Source of the DNA: JAISGQ01 sp964500965
GTDB lineage: Bacteria; Bacillota; Clostridia; Oscillospirales; Acutalibacteraceae
Assembly (NCBI GenBank): GCA_964500965.1
Contig: CAZCQZ010000008.1
Coordinates: 1-59,215 of the forward strand
DNA length: 59,215 nt
Direction: 5' to 3'
In this document: in pieces, positions 1 to 8,467 of the stretch
Layout: every line of letters begins with the position of its first letter
Numbering within the stretch: position 1 is the stretch's first letter
The notes under the pieces: generated by a model
Database searches by the model: none
What the model saw: the letters and a program-made list of their open reading frames with translations, nothing else
What the model was told of the DNA's origin: nothing
Translations under genes and position numbers: made by a program

Positions 1-92
1 TATTTTGAGGTTGCTTCTCTTTTTTTATTGGGTCACATCATTTTAGCACATACATATTTCCGTATTTTCGCGAAAATTTATATTAAAGTAAA

Positions 93-153
93 TTTTCAAA
101 GCAAATGCAACTATAATATAACTTCAATATAGCTTCCGCATTTGCTTTGAAAA
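93..153. repeat. 16-bp perfect inverted repeat
   Basis: Bases 93-108 and 138-153 are exact reverse complements (TTTTCAAAGCAAATGC) around an AT-rich loop of 29 bases. It lies downstream of the HAD gene read on the minus strand, but no clean T-tract follows, so it is not a standard intrinsic terminator. No other gene-like content is visible in bases 1-224. Confidence 0.6.
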
Positions 154-224
154 AATAATTGCTGTGAATATGTGAAAAGTAAAAAACGCCTCTGAAAACT
201 CAACAAAGAATTTTAAGTGTCAAA

Positions 225-884
225 TCAGATAAAATCGCTGTTTGCGCAATTTAACATTTCGGCAACCTCGGAAATATCCGCAATCATTACGGCTTTCAGT
301 TCTTTTAGCCTTTGCTCGTTCTGATGACCTTTCGGCACAATCACATACGGAACGCCCAGCTCATTTGCCATTTCCACGTCATGCACCATATCCCCTACGA
401 CCAGTGTGCGTGAACGCTCGAAGCCGTGCCGTTCAAGATAGTTTTTTGCCCTCTCGACCTTACTGCCCACCAGTAAATCGTCCGCGCCCAGCAGCTCATC
501 AAAATATTCACCGATGCCAAAGCGTTCAACATCTCTTTTTACCTTATAGTTGTGACTTGAAGACACTATGACCTGAGAGATATTTTCCCGCTTTATTTTT
601 CGCAGCACGCTTTCGGCGTTTTTATGCAAATGGGCATTTTCCACACGTCTGTCGTAAAACTCCGAAAACAGCTTTGTAAGCTCGTCATACGGCAAGCTGT
701 CCGGATAGAGCAGATATTCATAGTACCTGCTCATTCCGTCACGCATGCATTTGTAATAGTCCGCAAGGTCGATATGAGGTCTTCCAAGCTTGCTTAATGT
801 GTCGTTCACTGCTCCCAGCGCAATTTCCACATCGTCAATAAGCGTCCCGTTCCAGTCCCATATCACACAGTCAAAGTTTCTCAT
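225..884 (-). CDS. HAD-superfamily hydrolase, phosphoglycolate phosphatase-like
   Basis: A 219-residue cytosolic phosphatase of the haloacid dehalogenase superfamily. Motif I is DWNGTLIDD near the N-terminus (nucleophile and acid/base Asp), motif II is the Ser of VIVSSS, and motifs III/IV end in VVGDMVHD. The helical insert between motifs I and II is the C1-type cap of the phosphoglycolate phosphatase/beta-phosphoglucomutase group. The ATG at 884 is chosen because it overlaps the stop of the upstream PHP gene as ATGA and directly precedes the conserved N-terminus; a longer frame upstream encodes nothing conserved. It is last in the ecf-PHP-HAD run, so it is probably translationally coupled. 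The substrate cannot be told from sequence. Confidence 0.88.
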   Translation of the reverse strand: MRNFDCVIWDWNGTLIDDVEIALGAVNDTLSKLGRPHIDLADYYKCMRDGMSRYYEYLLYPDSLPYDELTKLFSEFYDRRVENAHLHKNAESVLRKIKRENISQVIVSSSHNYKVKRDVERFGIGEYFDELLGADDLLVGSKVERAKNYLERHGFERSRTLVVGDMVHDVEMANELGVPYVIVPKGHQNEQRLKELKAVMIADISEVAEMLNCANSDFI

Positions 885-1669
885 AACATATCTCCGGTCA
901 GCTCGACAGGTGTTATGCCGCGCTCCGATGCAAAGGCTTCGGCGTTTACAAAGCACTCGTCACACAGACTTTTGGGTGAATGAGCATCTGAGCCTATAAT
1001 GACTGTTGCGCCCACTTCGGCAACGGTATCCCAGAAACGCCAGTAGGGATAGGGATAACGCATTACTCCGTCACACATATATAAGCCCTTTCTCATTCCG
1101 TTTGCGTTGATTTCAAGGGGCATTCCCGTATCAAGAGCCGATTTCGCTATTATCAGCGCGGCTTCGTCCGCTTCTTTGCAATGGGTTTTCATGCTCATCA
1201 CAAATATATCGGGGTGTGCAAAGAAAGAATACAGCCCGGACTCCATTGCCTTAACCGCACTTTTCGCGTATTTCAAATAGTCTTTCGGGCTTTGCAGATA
1301 AAACGAATTGTAGATTTCTCCGCTGTCATCGCGGAATGCATGAAGTCCCAATCCAAGATAATCGACATCGTTGCGCATTTTGATTTCTTTTATAAACGGC
1401 AGAAATTCATCAAGGTACTCGTATTCAAAGCCTGAAAATATCTCGATTTTTCCTTTATACTTTTCTTTCAGACCGGAAAGCGTATCAAGATAATCGTCAA
1501 GCTCATTCCATGTCATCTTGTATTGATTTGAGTTATCCGGGTCGGGTCCATGGTCGGACATTCCCAATCGAAGCAATCCGCAGTCAATTGCCTCTTTCAC
1601 AAAGTCCTCCTCTGTGCCCTCTGCATGCATACAGCGGTAAGTATGCGTATGAAAATTCGATTTGAGCAT
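881..1669 (-). CDS. PHP-domain phosphatase, histidinol-phosphatase-like
   Basis: A 262-residue PHP (polymerase and histidinol phosphatase) metallo-phosphoesterase. Metal-binding motifs are visible in order: HTHT near residue 7, a Glu/Asp-containing segment after the start, SDHGP around residue 39, an FAHPD motif mid-protein, and GSDAHSP near the C-terminus. The full length fits HisK-type histidinol-phosphate phosphatases, but no other his gene is nearby, so the substrate is uncertain. An AAAGGTGA ribosome site precedes the ATG, which begins immediately after the ecfT stop, and the 3' end overlaps the HAD gene by 4 bases. This suggests a co-translated pair of phosphatases behind an ECF transporter. 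Confidence 0.85.
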   Translation of the reverse strand: MLKSNFHTHTYRCMHAEGTEEDFVKEAIDCGLLRLGMSDHGPDPDNSNQYKMTWNELDDYLDTLSGLKEKYKGKIEIFSGFEYEYLDEFLPFIKEIKMRNDVDYLGLGLHAFRDDSGEIYNSFYLQSPKDYLKYAKSAVKAMESGLYSFFAHPDIFVMSMKTHCKEADEAALIIAKSALDTGMPLEINANGMRKGLYMCDGVMRYPYPYWRFWDTVAEVGATVIIGSDAHSPKSLCDECFVNAEAFASERGITPVELTGDML

Positions 1670-2512
1670 TTATATCACCTTTATTCCGTAAAAGTCATAT
1701 GACAATCCCATAGGATTAATATTCATGAAAACAATTGATGCAATCAGCACAAGTGCGAAAATCAACATAAATAAATCCGCTCCACGAAATTTCGGAACGT
1801 TCATTTTTGTTCTGTTGCCGTCGCCGGTATAGCATCGGCACTCCATTGCCGTCGCCAGGTCAAAAGCGCGGCGATATGATGACACCATAAGCGGCACAAG
1901 TATGGGAATGAGAGCCTTAACTTTCTTTATCGGTCCGCCGCTGTCTAAATCCGCTCCTCTCGCCTTTTGCGCACTCATTATCTTTTCGGTTTCTTCAAGT
2001 AACGTCGGCACAAATCGCAATGCAATGGTCATCATCATTGAAAGCTCATGTACCTTAATTCTGAAAATTTTCAGCGGCGACAATATCCATTCTATCGCAC
2101 CGGTCAACACAGTCGGTGAAGTTGTGAATGAAAGCACACTGCTGCATAAAATCAACGAAACAAGACGAATCGCAATCAATATGCACTGGCTTATGCCCTC
2201 GGAGTAAATTTCAATTTTCCACCACGAAAGAATCGGTTCTCCCTCGCCTTTAACGTAAAAAAGATTCAGTGCGGCCGAAAACAGCAAAATTATATAAATA
2301 GCTTTTAATCCCTTGAAATACATTTTTACCGGCACACGTGTCAGCAAAACCGAAGCCACAGTTACGAGCAGCATTATTCCCACCGCCAGTAAATTACCGG
2401 CAACAAATATCAGCACAATCATGAGAATCAGCCACAAAAGCTTTGTTCTGGCATCAAGCCTGTGAAAGAACGAGTTGCCCGGAAAATACTGACCTAATGT
2501 TATATCAGTCAT
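1670..2512 (-). CDS. ecfT: ECF transporter transmembrane protein EcfT
   Basis: The energy-coupling T component of an ECF-type vitamin/micronutrient importer, 280 residues. It begins with the typical cytosolic segment GQYFPGNSFFHRLDARTK, followed by several hydrophobic helices. The coupling-helix signature for ATPase contact is visible as SAQKARGAD around the middle, and FDLATAMECRCY is the second Ala-Arg-Gly-like region. I start at the ATG at 2512, since the frame upstream lies inside ecfA2 and carries no conserved sequence; this gives an 8-base overlap with ecfA2. Only one ATPase gene is adjacent, whereas group II ECF modules usually have two. Confidence 0.93.
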   Translation of the reverse strand: MTDITLGQYFPGNSFFHRLDARTKLLWLILMIVLIFVAGNLLAVGIMLLVTVASVLLTRVPVKMYFKGLKAIYIILLFSAALNLFYVKGEGEPILSWWKIEIYSEGISQCILIAIRLVSLILCSSVLSFTTSPTVLTGAIEWILSPLKIFRIKVHELSMMMTIALRFVPTLLEETEKIMSAQKARGADLDSGGPIKKVKALIPILVPLMVSSYRRAFDLATAMECRCYTGDGNRTKMNVPKFRGADLFMLIFALVLIASIVFMNINPMGLSYDFYGIKVI

Positions 2513-3371
2513 CCTCAACACCCCTCTTTCCGATAAGCCGCATGGCTTCCTTAACCCCGTTTTCGATGTTAAAAACAGAACAGTCCGCATCAAAGCCCAA
2601 CCTGTAAAGCTCCATAAACACCTGGGTTATTTGAGGTATTTTCAATCCCATTTTCGACAGCTCTCCGGCACGAGAAAACACCTCTTTAACCGTTCCCTGC
2701 ATCTCAAGCTTACCGTCATTGAGAACAATTACCCTCTCTGCTCTTGCCGCCACATCTTCCATGGAATGCGATACAAGAATAATTGACGCGCCTGTTTCCG
2801 CGCGGTACCTGTCCACAAGGTCAAGAATCATCTCCCTGCCTTTCGGGTCAAGTCCGGCGGTAGGCTCATCGAGAATAAGCACCTTCGGTGCCATTGCCAT
2901 TACTCCCGCAATTGCGGCTCTGCGTTTTTCTCCTCCCGACAAATCAAAAGGCGATTTATCAAGAAGCTGTGTTATCCCAACCAGTCGCGCCGTATCCTCA
3001 ACTATAGCGTTGATTTCATTATCGTTATATCCCTGGTTTGTCGGGCCGTAAGCAATATCCTCGCGAACGGTTTCCGCGAAAAGCTGGTATTCCGGGAACT
3101 GAAACACCATGCCCACTTTAAAGCGCACTTTTTTTATTTCCTTTGGCTTTGCCCAAATATCCCTGCCCTCAAGCAGTATTTTGCCCGAATCGGGCTTTAA
3201 CAGGCCGTTTAAAAGCTGTACAAGCGTGGACTTTCCCGACCCGGTATGTCCGATTACGGCTACATATTCGCCCTGCTCGATTTTCAGCGAACAGTTTTTT
3301 AACGCCGTTCTTTCAAAGGGCGTTCCGGCGCCGTAAGTCAACGTAAGATTTTTCGTTTCTATTACTGCCAT
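2505..3371 (-). CDS. ecfA2: ECF transporter ATP-binding protein EcfA2
   Basis: A 288-residue ABC ATPase that powers the ECF importer from the cytosolic face. Walker A is GHTGSGKST, the Q-loop lies in VFQFPEYQLF, the ABC signature is LSGGEKRR, Walker B is VLILDEPTAG and the switch His is in VSHSMED. The N-terminal feature TPFERTAL, before the first strand of the nucleotide fold, is characteristic of EcfA2 (A') rather than EcfA1. It overlaps ecfT by 8 bases. EcfA2 normally forms a heterodimer with EcfA1, and no ecfA1 is seen in this window. Confidence 0.93.
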   Translation of the reverse strand: MAVIETKNLTLTYGAGTPFERTALKNCSLKIEQGEYVAVIGHTGSGKSTLVQLLNGLLKPDSGKILLEGRDIWAKPKEIKKVRFKVGMVFQFPEYQLFAETVREDIAYGPTNQGYNDNEINAIVEDTARLVGITQLLDKSPFDLSGGEKRRAAIAGVMAMAPKVLILDEPTAGLDPKGREMILDLVDRYRAETGASIILVSHSMEDVAARAERVIVLNDGKLEMQGTVKEVFSRAGELSKMGLKIPQITQVFMELYRLGFDADCSVFNIENGVKEAMRLIGKRGVEDD

Positions 3372-3392
3372 TTCTATTTCCCTATCTGTGAT

Positions 3393-4661
3393 TTATTCGG
3401 TAATTCCCGAAGCCTTGTGCAGTGCCGCATCCGACTTTTTAACAGCCCTGCCCGGCGCGGCTTTCGGCGGTATTTTCGGAGATGCAAAGTCCTCTTGAAT
3501 AAATCTGATGTATCTCTTAATCTCGGCCTTACTTTCGCCTTTGAAAATGTAAATATAATCGCCGGTTATCTCACTGCCGACACCGGAGGTACGAACATGA
3601 GAATAAAGCTTCGCGCCCAGTCTGCGCAGAATCTTTTCGTGCGGATTTTTATACGAGCGGTCAAAACGCCTCGCCGCACACCCCACAACGCCCTCTGCGG
3701 TTGTACGTATTTCCGGCTGTGTTCCGTTCTTCAGCTCCGCCCACATTGCATAAATATCCGTGCCTGTTCCGCAACAGATTGCGTCGGTTACATATTCGGC
3801 AGGAGGATTGAACTGTGCACCCGTAAAGACACATTCCCCCTTCTTTCCGATACCTTCAACCGCGTGTTCCAGCCTTACAAAGCTGAAATGGAAAAATCCG
3901 TTTCCCATATCAAAGGCTTTCAGCAAAGCATTGTTAAGAACCGCAAGCTTTTCATCATTGAGTATCGACCAGAATGCAAGCAAACCGTTTTCCGAAACAA
4001 TCTTTTCCGGCGGTTCGACAAATTCCGTAACAGCGCAAAGCACCGCTTCGTTATTATCATTGGCTATGCCGTCACAGCTTATGTACTCGCCCTCCGGCAC
4101 TGCGGAAAGCATATATCCGTCCTTTGCTTTGCCTTTCAGCATCAGTTCAAGCTGTGCATTACCGGTAATATAAAAGGTCGGCAAACGCTTGTTTTTAACA
4201 GGTGTCGCCACTATCGGATAACCGTATTGAACCGCAAAACGTTTTGCGGCGGCAAGCGATGACAGCTTTTCGTGAGGAACGGTTTTAATCAGCGCGTTTT
4301 CCGCACATTCAAGGGCTTTTTCGTTATTCAGCAAAACCTCAAGCTTTTCGCTGTTAAGCCCGTTTATGTGATAGTCATATCGCAACTGTGCTTCAAGGTC
4401 ACGCCAGTAAGGATTGAGCGACTCAATGCAGTCAATTCGACCGTATCTGTGGATATAATATGCGCAGGCACGATACACCGCATCATAGTCGTGCAAATCT
4501 CCTACTCTGTAATACTCCGTCATACTGCCTCTGAGTATTGCCGGAAAAGTCTCATCACCGGCATCGCCTATACACAGTACATTCGCGCCGATATTTCTCA
4601 GAGCCGAAACAAATTTCCAGTGACCTGCCGGATAATTTGGTGAAATAAAAACAAAATTCAT
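3393..4661 (-). CDS. ATP-grasp-like protein of unknown substrate
   Basis: A 422-residue protein laid out like an ATP-grasp ligase. It has an N-terminal Rossmann-like preATP-grasp domain (FVFISPNYPAGHWKFVSALR), a linker with NEKALECAEN, a central ATP-grasp-like beta/alpha part (YPIVATPVKNKRLP, then a Glu-containing PEGEYISCDGI), and a C-terminal part with GAQFNPPAEYVTDA where active members usually have an ENxRxGG-type metal/ATP motif. The last motif looks degenerate, so catalysis is not certain. The ATG at 4661 is chosen over one 24 bases upstream because an AGGGAG site precedes it by about 10 bases. It sits 21 bases upstream of ecfA2 on the same strand, so it may be co-expressed with the transporter. 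Confidence 0.68.
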   Translation of the reverse strand: MNFVFISPNYPAGHWKFVSALRNIGANVLCIGDAGDETFPAILRGSMTEYYRVGDLHDYDAVYRACAYYIHRYGRIDCIESLNPYWRDLEAQLRYDYHINGLNSEKLEVLLNNEKALECAENALIKTVPHEKLSSLAAAKRFAVQYGYPIVATPVKNKRLPTFYITGNAQLELMLKGKAKDGYMLSAVPEGEYISCDGIANDNNEAVLCAVTEFVEPPEKIVSENGLLAFWSILNDEKLAVLNNALLKAFDMGNGFFHFSFVRLEHAVEGIGKKGECVFTGAQFNPPAEYVTDAICCGTGTDIYAMWAELKNGTQPEIRTTAEGVVGCAARRFDRSYKNPHEKILRRLGAKLYSHVRTSGVGSEITGDYIYIFKGESKAEIKRYIRFIQEDFASPKIPPKAAPGRAVKKSDAALHKASGITE

Positions 4662-4751
4662 TTCTGCTTTGCTCCCTTGCAACATGTTTTCTCACATCTG
4701 AAATATTATTATAACAGATATGCGGTGTAATTTCCATATCAATTATGTAAA

Positions 4752-4800
4752 AAAGCGAAAAAGAAGCTGTGTAAAAGCGGATTTTCTGCACAGCTTCTTA
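4752..4800 (-). terminator. Intrinsic terminator after ypeB
   Basis: Arms 4761-4771 and 4789-4799 (AAGAAGCTGTG / CACAGCTTCTT) pair over 11 bp. On the minus strand the hairpin is followed by a T-rich run. It lies just past the ypeB stop. Confidence 0.85.
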
Positions 4801-4810
4801 AAATTTCCCT

Positions 4811-6133
4811 TTAAATCGTCAGCTTTCCGTTTTCGCCGTCAACAATAAGAAGAATTTTTTCTTCTGTAAGATTTTCGGCATTCACATACACAAGCACCGC
4901 CATATCATCTCTGCTGCACAGAAATTCCCAGCACAGCTTTTCGTTTTTGCCGTCGGTCGGGATTACCGCAAGCTGTGATTTTTCGATTTTAAGCTGTCGG
5001 CTGACGATTTCCTTTGCTTCCTGCTCCGACTTTTTTGCCGTCAGCTTTCCGCGCTCACGGTGGTTCATGACGTAATCTCTGGCATCAAGCTCCACTATTT
5101 CGCCGTTATCCAGCGCAACCGTCACTTTTATCAGGTCGGGATATATGACAACATCATCTTCAACGCAGGTAAAATTATACACACAGCAGTTTGAGTATAT
5201 TTCGTAATAATTTCCCGTTACCCCCGAAAATCCGTGCTCGTTCAGATATTTTTCCGCAAGCTTTTCCGCTTCTTTCGCATCAAGCTTTGAGCTGTTTATC
5301 TGTCTGCCGTTAACCATATACGCAATAATTCCGCCCTGCACTGTTACGCCTATTTCAATATTGTCCTTTGAAAAAACATAAAGCGGAAGATTTCCGTCAA
5401 CGGAACGGGAATACTCAATTTCATCGTTTACCGAATATTTTTTCGCCGTCTCCAGTGCTTTTTCTCTTGTAACCTTTTCCATATTCTTCACAAGCGACGG
5501 TTTCTTATCATATATATGGTCTGAAAAAGGTCCGTCGTAAATAAGTGTGGGGTACTCCGTAAAATCCTCCGCCATTGTGCCGATTGAATTACTTCCCTGT
5601 GTATTTCCGGCAGTCTGCTTCGCTTCACTTTCAAGCCAGACGCCACTATCCGCGCCTCTTGCGATAAGCTCGTCCATTGTCAGTCTGAGCTTTGCCGTGT
5701 ATTTTTCAAGCTCTTTGAGCTGTTTCAGCTCATCTTCCGTCAAGTCCTCATCAAGATAACGTTTGTTTGCCAGCGACAAAGCATACTCACCGACCTGTGA
5801 TATGAAACGATTGACATTATCAAGCTCACCCAATGATGACGGCATCTGTCCCAGCTCGGATTTTGCCGTTGCCGACTGTGTGCACAGCTTTGCCGCAAGT
5901 GACGCAAACTGCTCTGCCGAGCCTGCGCACAGCGTTTTTTGTAAAGTTACGTCAATGCTGTCGATAGTTTCGGACAGACTGAGCAAGGCGCGCTGATAAC
6001 CGTATTCGTTTTTTTGCCGTTCTTTCATGTAACCGTTCCAGCCTGTCAGCGCATAAATAACCGCCACTGCCAATACAGCGACAAGATAAGATAATATTTT
6101 TACAAAGCTTCGCTTTTTAATATTCACATTCAT
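4811..6133 (-). CDS. ypeB: Spore germination protein YpeB
   Basis: A 440-residue homologue of YpeB, the inner-membrane/cortex protein that stabilises and inhibits the cortex-lytic enzyme SleB in spores. It has a short basic N-terminus (KKRSFVK), one transmembrane segment (about residues 10-28), a long helical N-domain rich in Leu/Glu, and C-terminal PepSY-like repeats (EKALETAKKY, AKEAEKLAEKYL, EQEAKEIVSRQL). I place the start at the ATG at 6133, ten bases from AGGAGG; a TTG six bases upstream is the alternative. In bacilli and most clostridia ypeB follows sleB, but here the upstream gene is a flotillin and no sleB is in the window. Confidence 0.9.
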   Translation of the reverse strand: MNVNIKKRSFVKILSYLVAVLAVAVIYALTGWNGYMKERQKNEYGYQRALLSLSETIDSIDVTLQKTLCAGSAEQFASLAAKLCTQSATAKSELGQMPSSLGELDNVNRFISQVGEYALSLANKRYLDEDLTEDELKQLKELEKYTAKLRLTMDELIARGADSGVWLESEAKQTAGNTQGSNSIGTMAEDFTEYPTLIYDGPFSDHIYDKKPSLVKNMEKVTREKALETAKKYSVNDEIEYSRSVDGNLPLYVFSKDNIEIGVTVQGGIIAYMVNGRQINSSKLDAKEAEKLAEKYLNEHGFSGVTGNYYEIYSNCCVYNFTCVEDDVVIYPDLIKVTVALDNGEIVELDARDYVMNHRERGKLTAKKSEQEAKEIVSRQLKIEKSQLAVIPTDGKNEKLCWEFLCSRDDMAVLVYVNAENLTEEKILLIVDGENGKLTI

Positions 6134-6215
6134 CTGCAAATGTCCTCCTGCAATAAATCTGTGAATATTCTTTGCTGTTTGCTTCGTGTTAATTCCTGTG
6201 TTTTTCTGGCAACGT

Positions 6216-6262
6216 CAAAAAAATAAAATGCGGCAGAGGTGAGCTTTTTACACCTCTGCCGC
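6216..6262 (-). terminator. Intrinsic terminator after flotillin gene
   Basis: A perfect 12-bp stem (GCGGCAGAGGTG, 6230-6241, with its complement at 6251-6262) is followed on the minus strand by ATTTTATTTTTTT. It separates the nfeD-flotillin operon from ypeB. Confidence 0.93.
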
Positions 6263-6271
6263 TGTGTTTAA

Positions 6272-7657
6272 TTATTCTTCAACGCTGTCGTTCTGAGCGT
6301 TTTCCGTATCTTCACCGAGAATTGCCGGAAGCTTCATGCCTGCCATTTTAAATGTTTCGTTTAACGGAGGAACTGCACCCATAAGTCCGGACAGGAAGTT
6401 GGCGGTCGATGTTTTTCCGTTTTCTCCCTTGCCGCTGTCCCAGACCGTCACCTTATCAATCTTAACATTCTTGATTGCTTCAACCTGAGTCTTTACAAGC
6501 TCCTCAATCTTATCGGCAATGATAAGCTGTACTGCATCTTCGGACTTGCCGCCTGCCGCTCTGACTATTTCCGCAAAACCTGCCGCCTGCTTGGTCAGTA
6601 TTTCTTCCATACCTTTCGCCTGTGCCTGCATTCTTGCGTAAATCGCATCGGCTTCACCCTGTGCCTGACGGCGAAGCTTTTCTGCTTCCGCCTCCGCTTC
6701 AATCTCAATTCTCTGCTTTTCAATCTCCGCCTTAACGATTATGTCCGCTTTCTGTGTTGCGGCTTCTCTTGCGGCACGGGAATTTTCCGCCTGCTGTTCG
6801 GCAATGTAGGATTCTTCCAATGCCTTTGCGCGTGCGACGTTTTCCGCCGCGGTAGCACGTCTCTGCGCCTCTGCTTCACGCTCACGTCTTGTTGCATCGG
6901 ACTGTGCAATCTTTGCCTTTGCTTCGTTTTCGCCGTCTACTGCGGATGCGTTTGCAGCCGAAACATTAACTCTCTCGTCCCTCTGTGCGTTCGCCGCACC
7001 GATTGAACCGTCTCTGTTCTGCTCTGCAACGCTCTTTTTCGCATCGTTGATAGCTCTTGCCGCCGCTTCCTTACCCAGTGCTTCAATATATCCGGATTCA
7101 TCGGTAATATCGGTTACGTTAACGTTGATAAGTCTAAGACCAATCTTTTTAAGCTCACTTTCAACGTTGTGGCTTACGGCTTCAAGGAACTTATCACGGT
7201 CGGTATTGATTTCCTCGATTTCCATGGTAGCGATTACAAGACGAAGCTGACCGAAAATAATATCCTTTGCAAGCTCCTGAATCTCAGTCATTTTAAGTCC
7301 CAGCAGTCTTTCCGCCGCGTTCTGCATAACGCCCGGCTCGGTGGAAATACCTACGGTAAATCTTGAGGGTACGTCAATACGGATATTCTGTCTGGAAAGT
7401 GCGTTTGTCAAATCCACGTTAATGGATATGGGCGTTAAGTCAAGATACTGGAAGTCCTGAACAACAGGCCAGATAAACGCCGCACCGCCGTGGATACATT
7501 TTGACGATGCACTTGAGCCGTCGTTGTTATTACCGACTTTACCGTAAATAACCATGATTTTGTCGGACGGACACTTTCTGTACCGTGACAGTACAACAAG
7601 AATCATACTGAACACGAGTATCGCGATTATTACGAGTGTTACTGTTAATGGATTCAT
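6272..7657 (-). CDS. Flotillin-like SPFH membrane protein
   Basis: A 461-residue flotillin (FloT/YuaG type), a scaffold of bacterial membrane microdomains. One membrane segment (residues about 5-25) is followed by a basic patch, an SPFH/band-7 domain to about residue 190, and a long Ala/Glu/Arg-rich coiled coil (about 200-360) with the EAEA repeats typical of flotillins, then a C-terminal domain ending in an acidic tail. The start is supported by AAAGGAG nine bases upstream. It lies 13 bases downstream of an NfeD-family gene. This YuaF-YuaG-like pairing is the usual partnership, in which the NfeD OB-fold protein works with the flotillin. A strong terminator follows. Confidence 0.93.
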   Translation of the reverse strand: MNPLTVTLVIIAILVFSMILVVLSRYRKCPSDKIMVIYGKVGNNNDGSSASSKCIHGGAAFIWPVVQDFQYLDLTPISINVDLTNALSRQNIRIDVPSRFTVGISTEPGVMQNAAERLLGLKMTEIQELAKDIIFGQLRLVIATMEIEEINTDRDKFLEAVSHNVESELKKIGLRLINVNVTDITDESGYIEALGKEAAARAINDAKKSVAEQNRDGSIGAANAQRDERVNVSAANASAVDGENEAKAKIAQSDATRREREAEAQRRATAAENVARAKALEESYIAEQQAENSRAAREAATQKADIIVKAEIEKQRIEIEAEAEAEKLRRQAQGEADAIYARMQAQAKGMEEILTKQAAGFAEIVRAAGGKSEDAVQLIIADKIEELVKTQVEAIKNVKIDKVTVWDSGKGENGKTSTANFLSGLMGAVPPLNETFKMAGMKLPAILGEDTENAQNDSVEE

Positions 7658-7670
7658 TTTTCTATCTCCT

Positions 7671-8324
7671 TTATCTGTTTGGTTTTACAACTAAAGTATT
7701 ATCTCCCAGGACTTGCAGAACGGTCACTCTTTCTCCGAACTTCAGCGGCATATCACTGTCAGTCACCGCATCAAGCTCAACAAGCTGCTGTCCTATGATT
7801 ATGTTAACTTTTCCTCTTGACGAGCGGTTAGCACCTACCGTCATGTAAACCTCGCCCTCTTTGCCGACAGCTTCATCGGGCTTCATTGTGCCGTCATGCT
7901 GGAGCTTTAACGCCCACTTCATGAACATGGCAACAAAAACCAGCGCAAGCATACCCATTACAAGGGCTACAAGTATCGCAACAAACGGAGGTGCATTGAG
8001 GTAGAGTGCGGTTATGCCCGACCACGACCCGACTGCAAAGAACGCAACCATTCCACGGACGGTAAACACCCGCAGTCCCGAATCATGCATTTCACCGTCA
8101 AAGTCATCTGCATCAGCATCGGTATCAATGTCAGTGTCCGTATCAAAATCATCGGACATATCCATATCACCGATTCCCGATGTGTCACTGTCCAAATCTC
8201 CGTCTCCGTGAGCACCGATTCCGAAAAGCAACAGAATTGTTTGCAGTATCAGTATCACCGATGACGGCACGGCAAGAATCCACAGCACTGCATATACGGG
8301 ATTTGAATTAAACCAGGCGCACAT
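7671..8324 (-). CDS. NfeD-family membrane protein (YuaF-like)
   Basis: A 217-residue NfeD1b-type protein. An N-terminal helix (residues about 10-35) leads to a strikingly Asp-rich stretch (about 38-75, with DTDTDID-type repeats), then two or three hydrophobic helices (about 90-140), and a C-terminal OB-fold with VGKEGEVYM, the conserved start of the NfeD soluble domain, and GERVTVLQV. It is the first gene of the flotillin operon. NfeD proteins assist flotillins in membrane organisation; the exact biochemical role is unsettled. The Asp-rich linker is unusually acidic and could bind cations, which is inference. Confidence 0.88.
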   Translation of the reverse strand: MCAWFNSNPVYAVLWILAVPSSVILILQTILLLFGIGAHGDGDLDSDTSGIGDMDMSDDFDTDTDIDTDADADDFDGEMHDSGLRVFTVRGMVAFFAVGSWSGITALYLNAPPFVAILVALVMGMLALVFVAMFMKWALKLQHDGTMKPDEAVGKEGEVYMTVGANRSSRGKVNIIIGQQLVELDAVTDSDMPLKFGERVTVLQVLGDNTLVVKPNR

Positions 8325-8375
8325 TTTATCAATCCTTTCTCTGTAATATCAAACGGCTTTCGACCGGGTTATATG

Positions 8376-8466
8376 AACAACGGCACGACTGTGCAAAAAT
8401 TTTTAATTGTAAATATACTCTTATCAAACATGGCAAATTGCTTTAAACCGCACAGCCATGCCGTTG
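8376..8466. repeat. Imperfect 19-bp inverted repeat with ~55-base loop
   Basis: The sequence AACAACGGCACGACTGTGC near 8376-8394 matches the reverse complement of 8449-8467 with two mismatches. It spans the whole gap between the DUF1836 stop and the NfeD start. There is no T-tract after the second arm, so a classical terminator is not supported. Confidence 0.5.
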
Positions 8467-8467
8467 T

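Noticed and set aside
225..956. Longer start of the HAD gene at 956
   Set aside because: The extra 24 codons lie inside the upstream PHP gene and carry nothing conserved; ATG at 884 has the ATGA overlap.
3417..4262. A 281-codon plus-strand frame opposite the ATP-grasp-like gene
   Set aside because: It is antisense to a gene with a ribosome site and domain structure; the product is rich in Arg/Cys/Phe without any motif.
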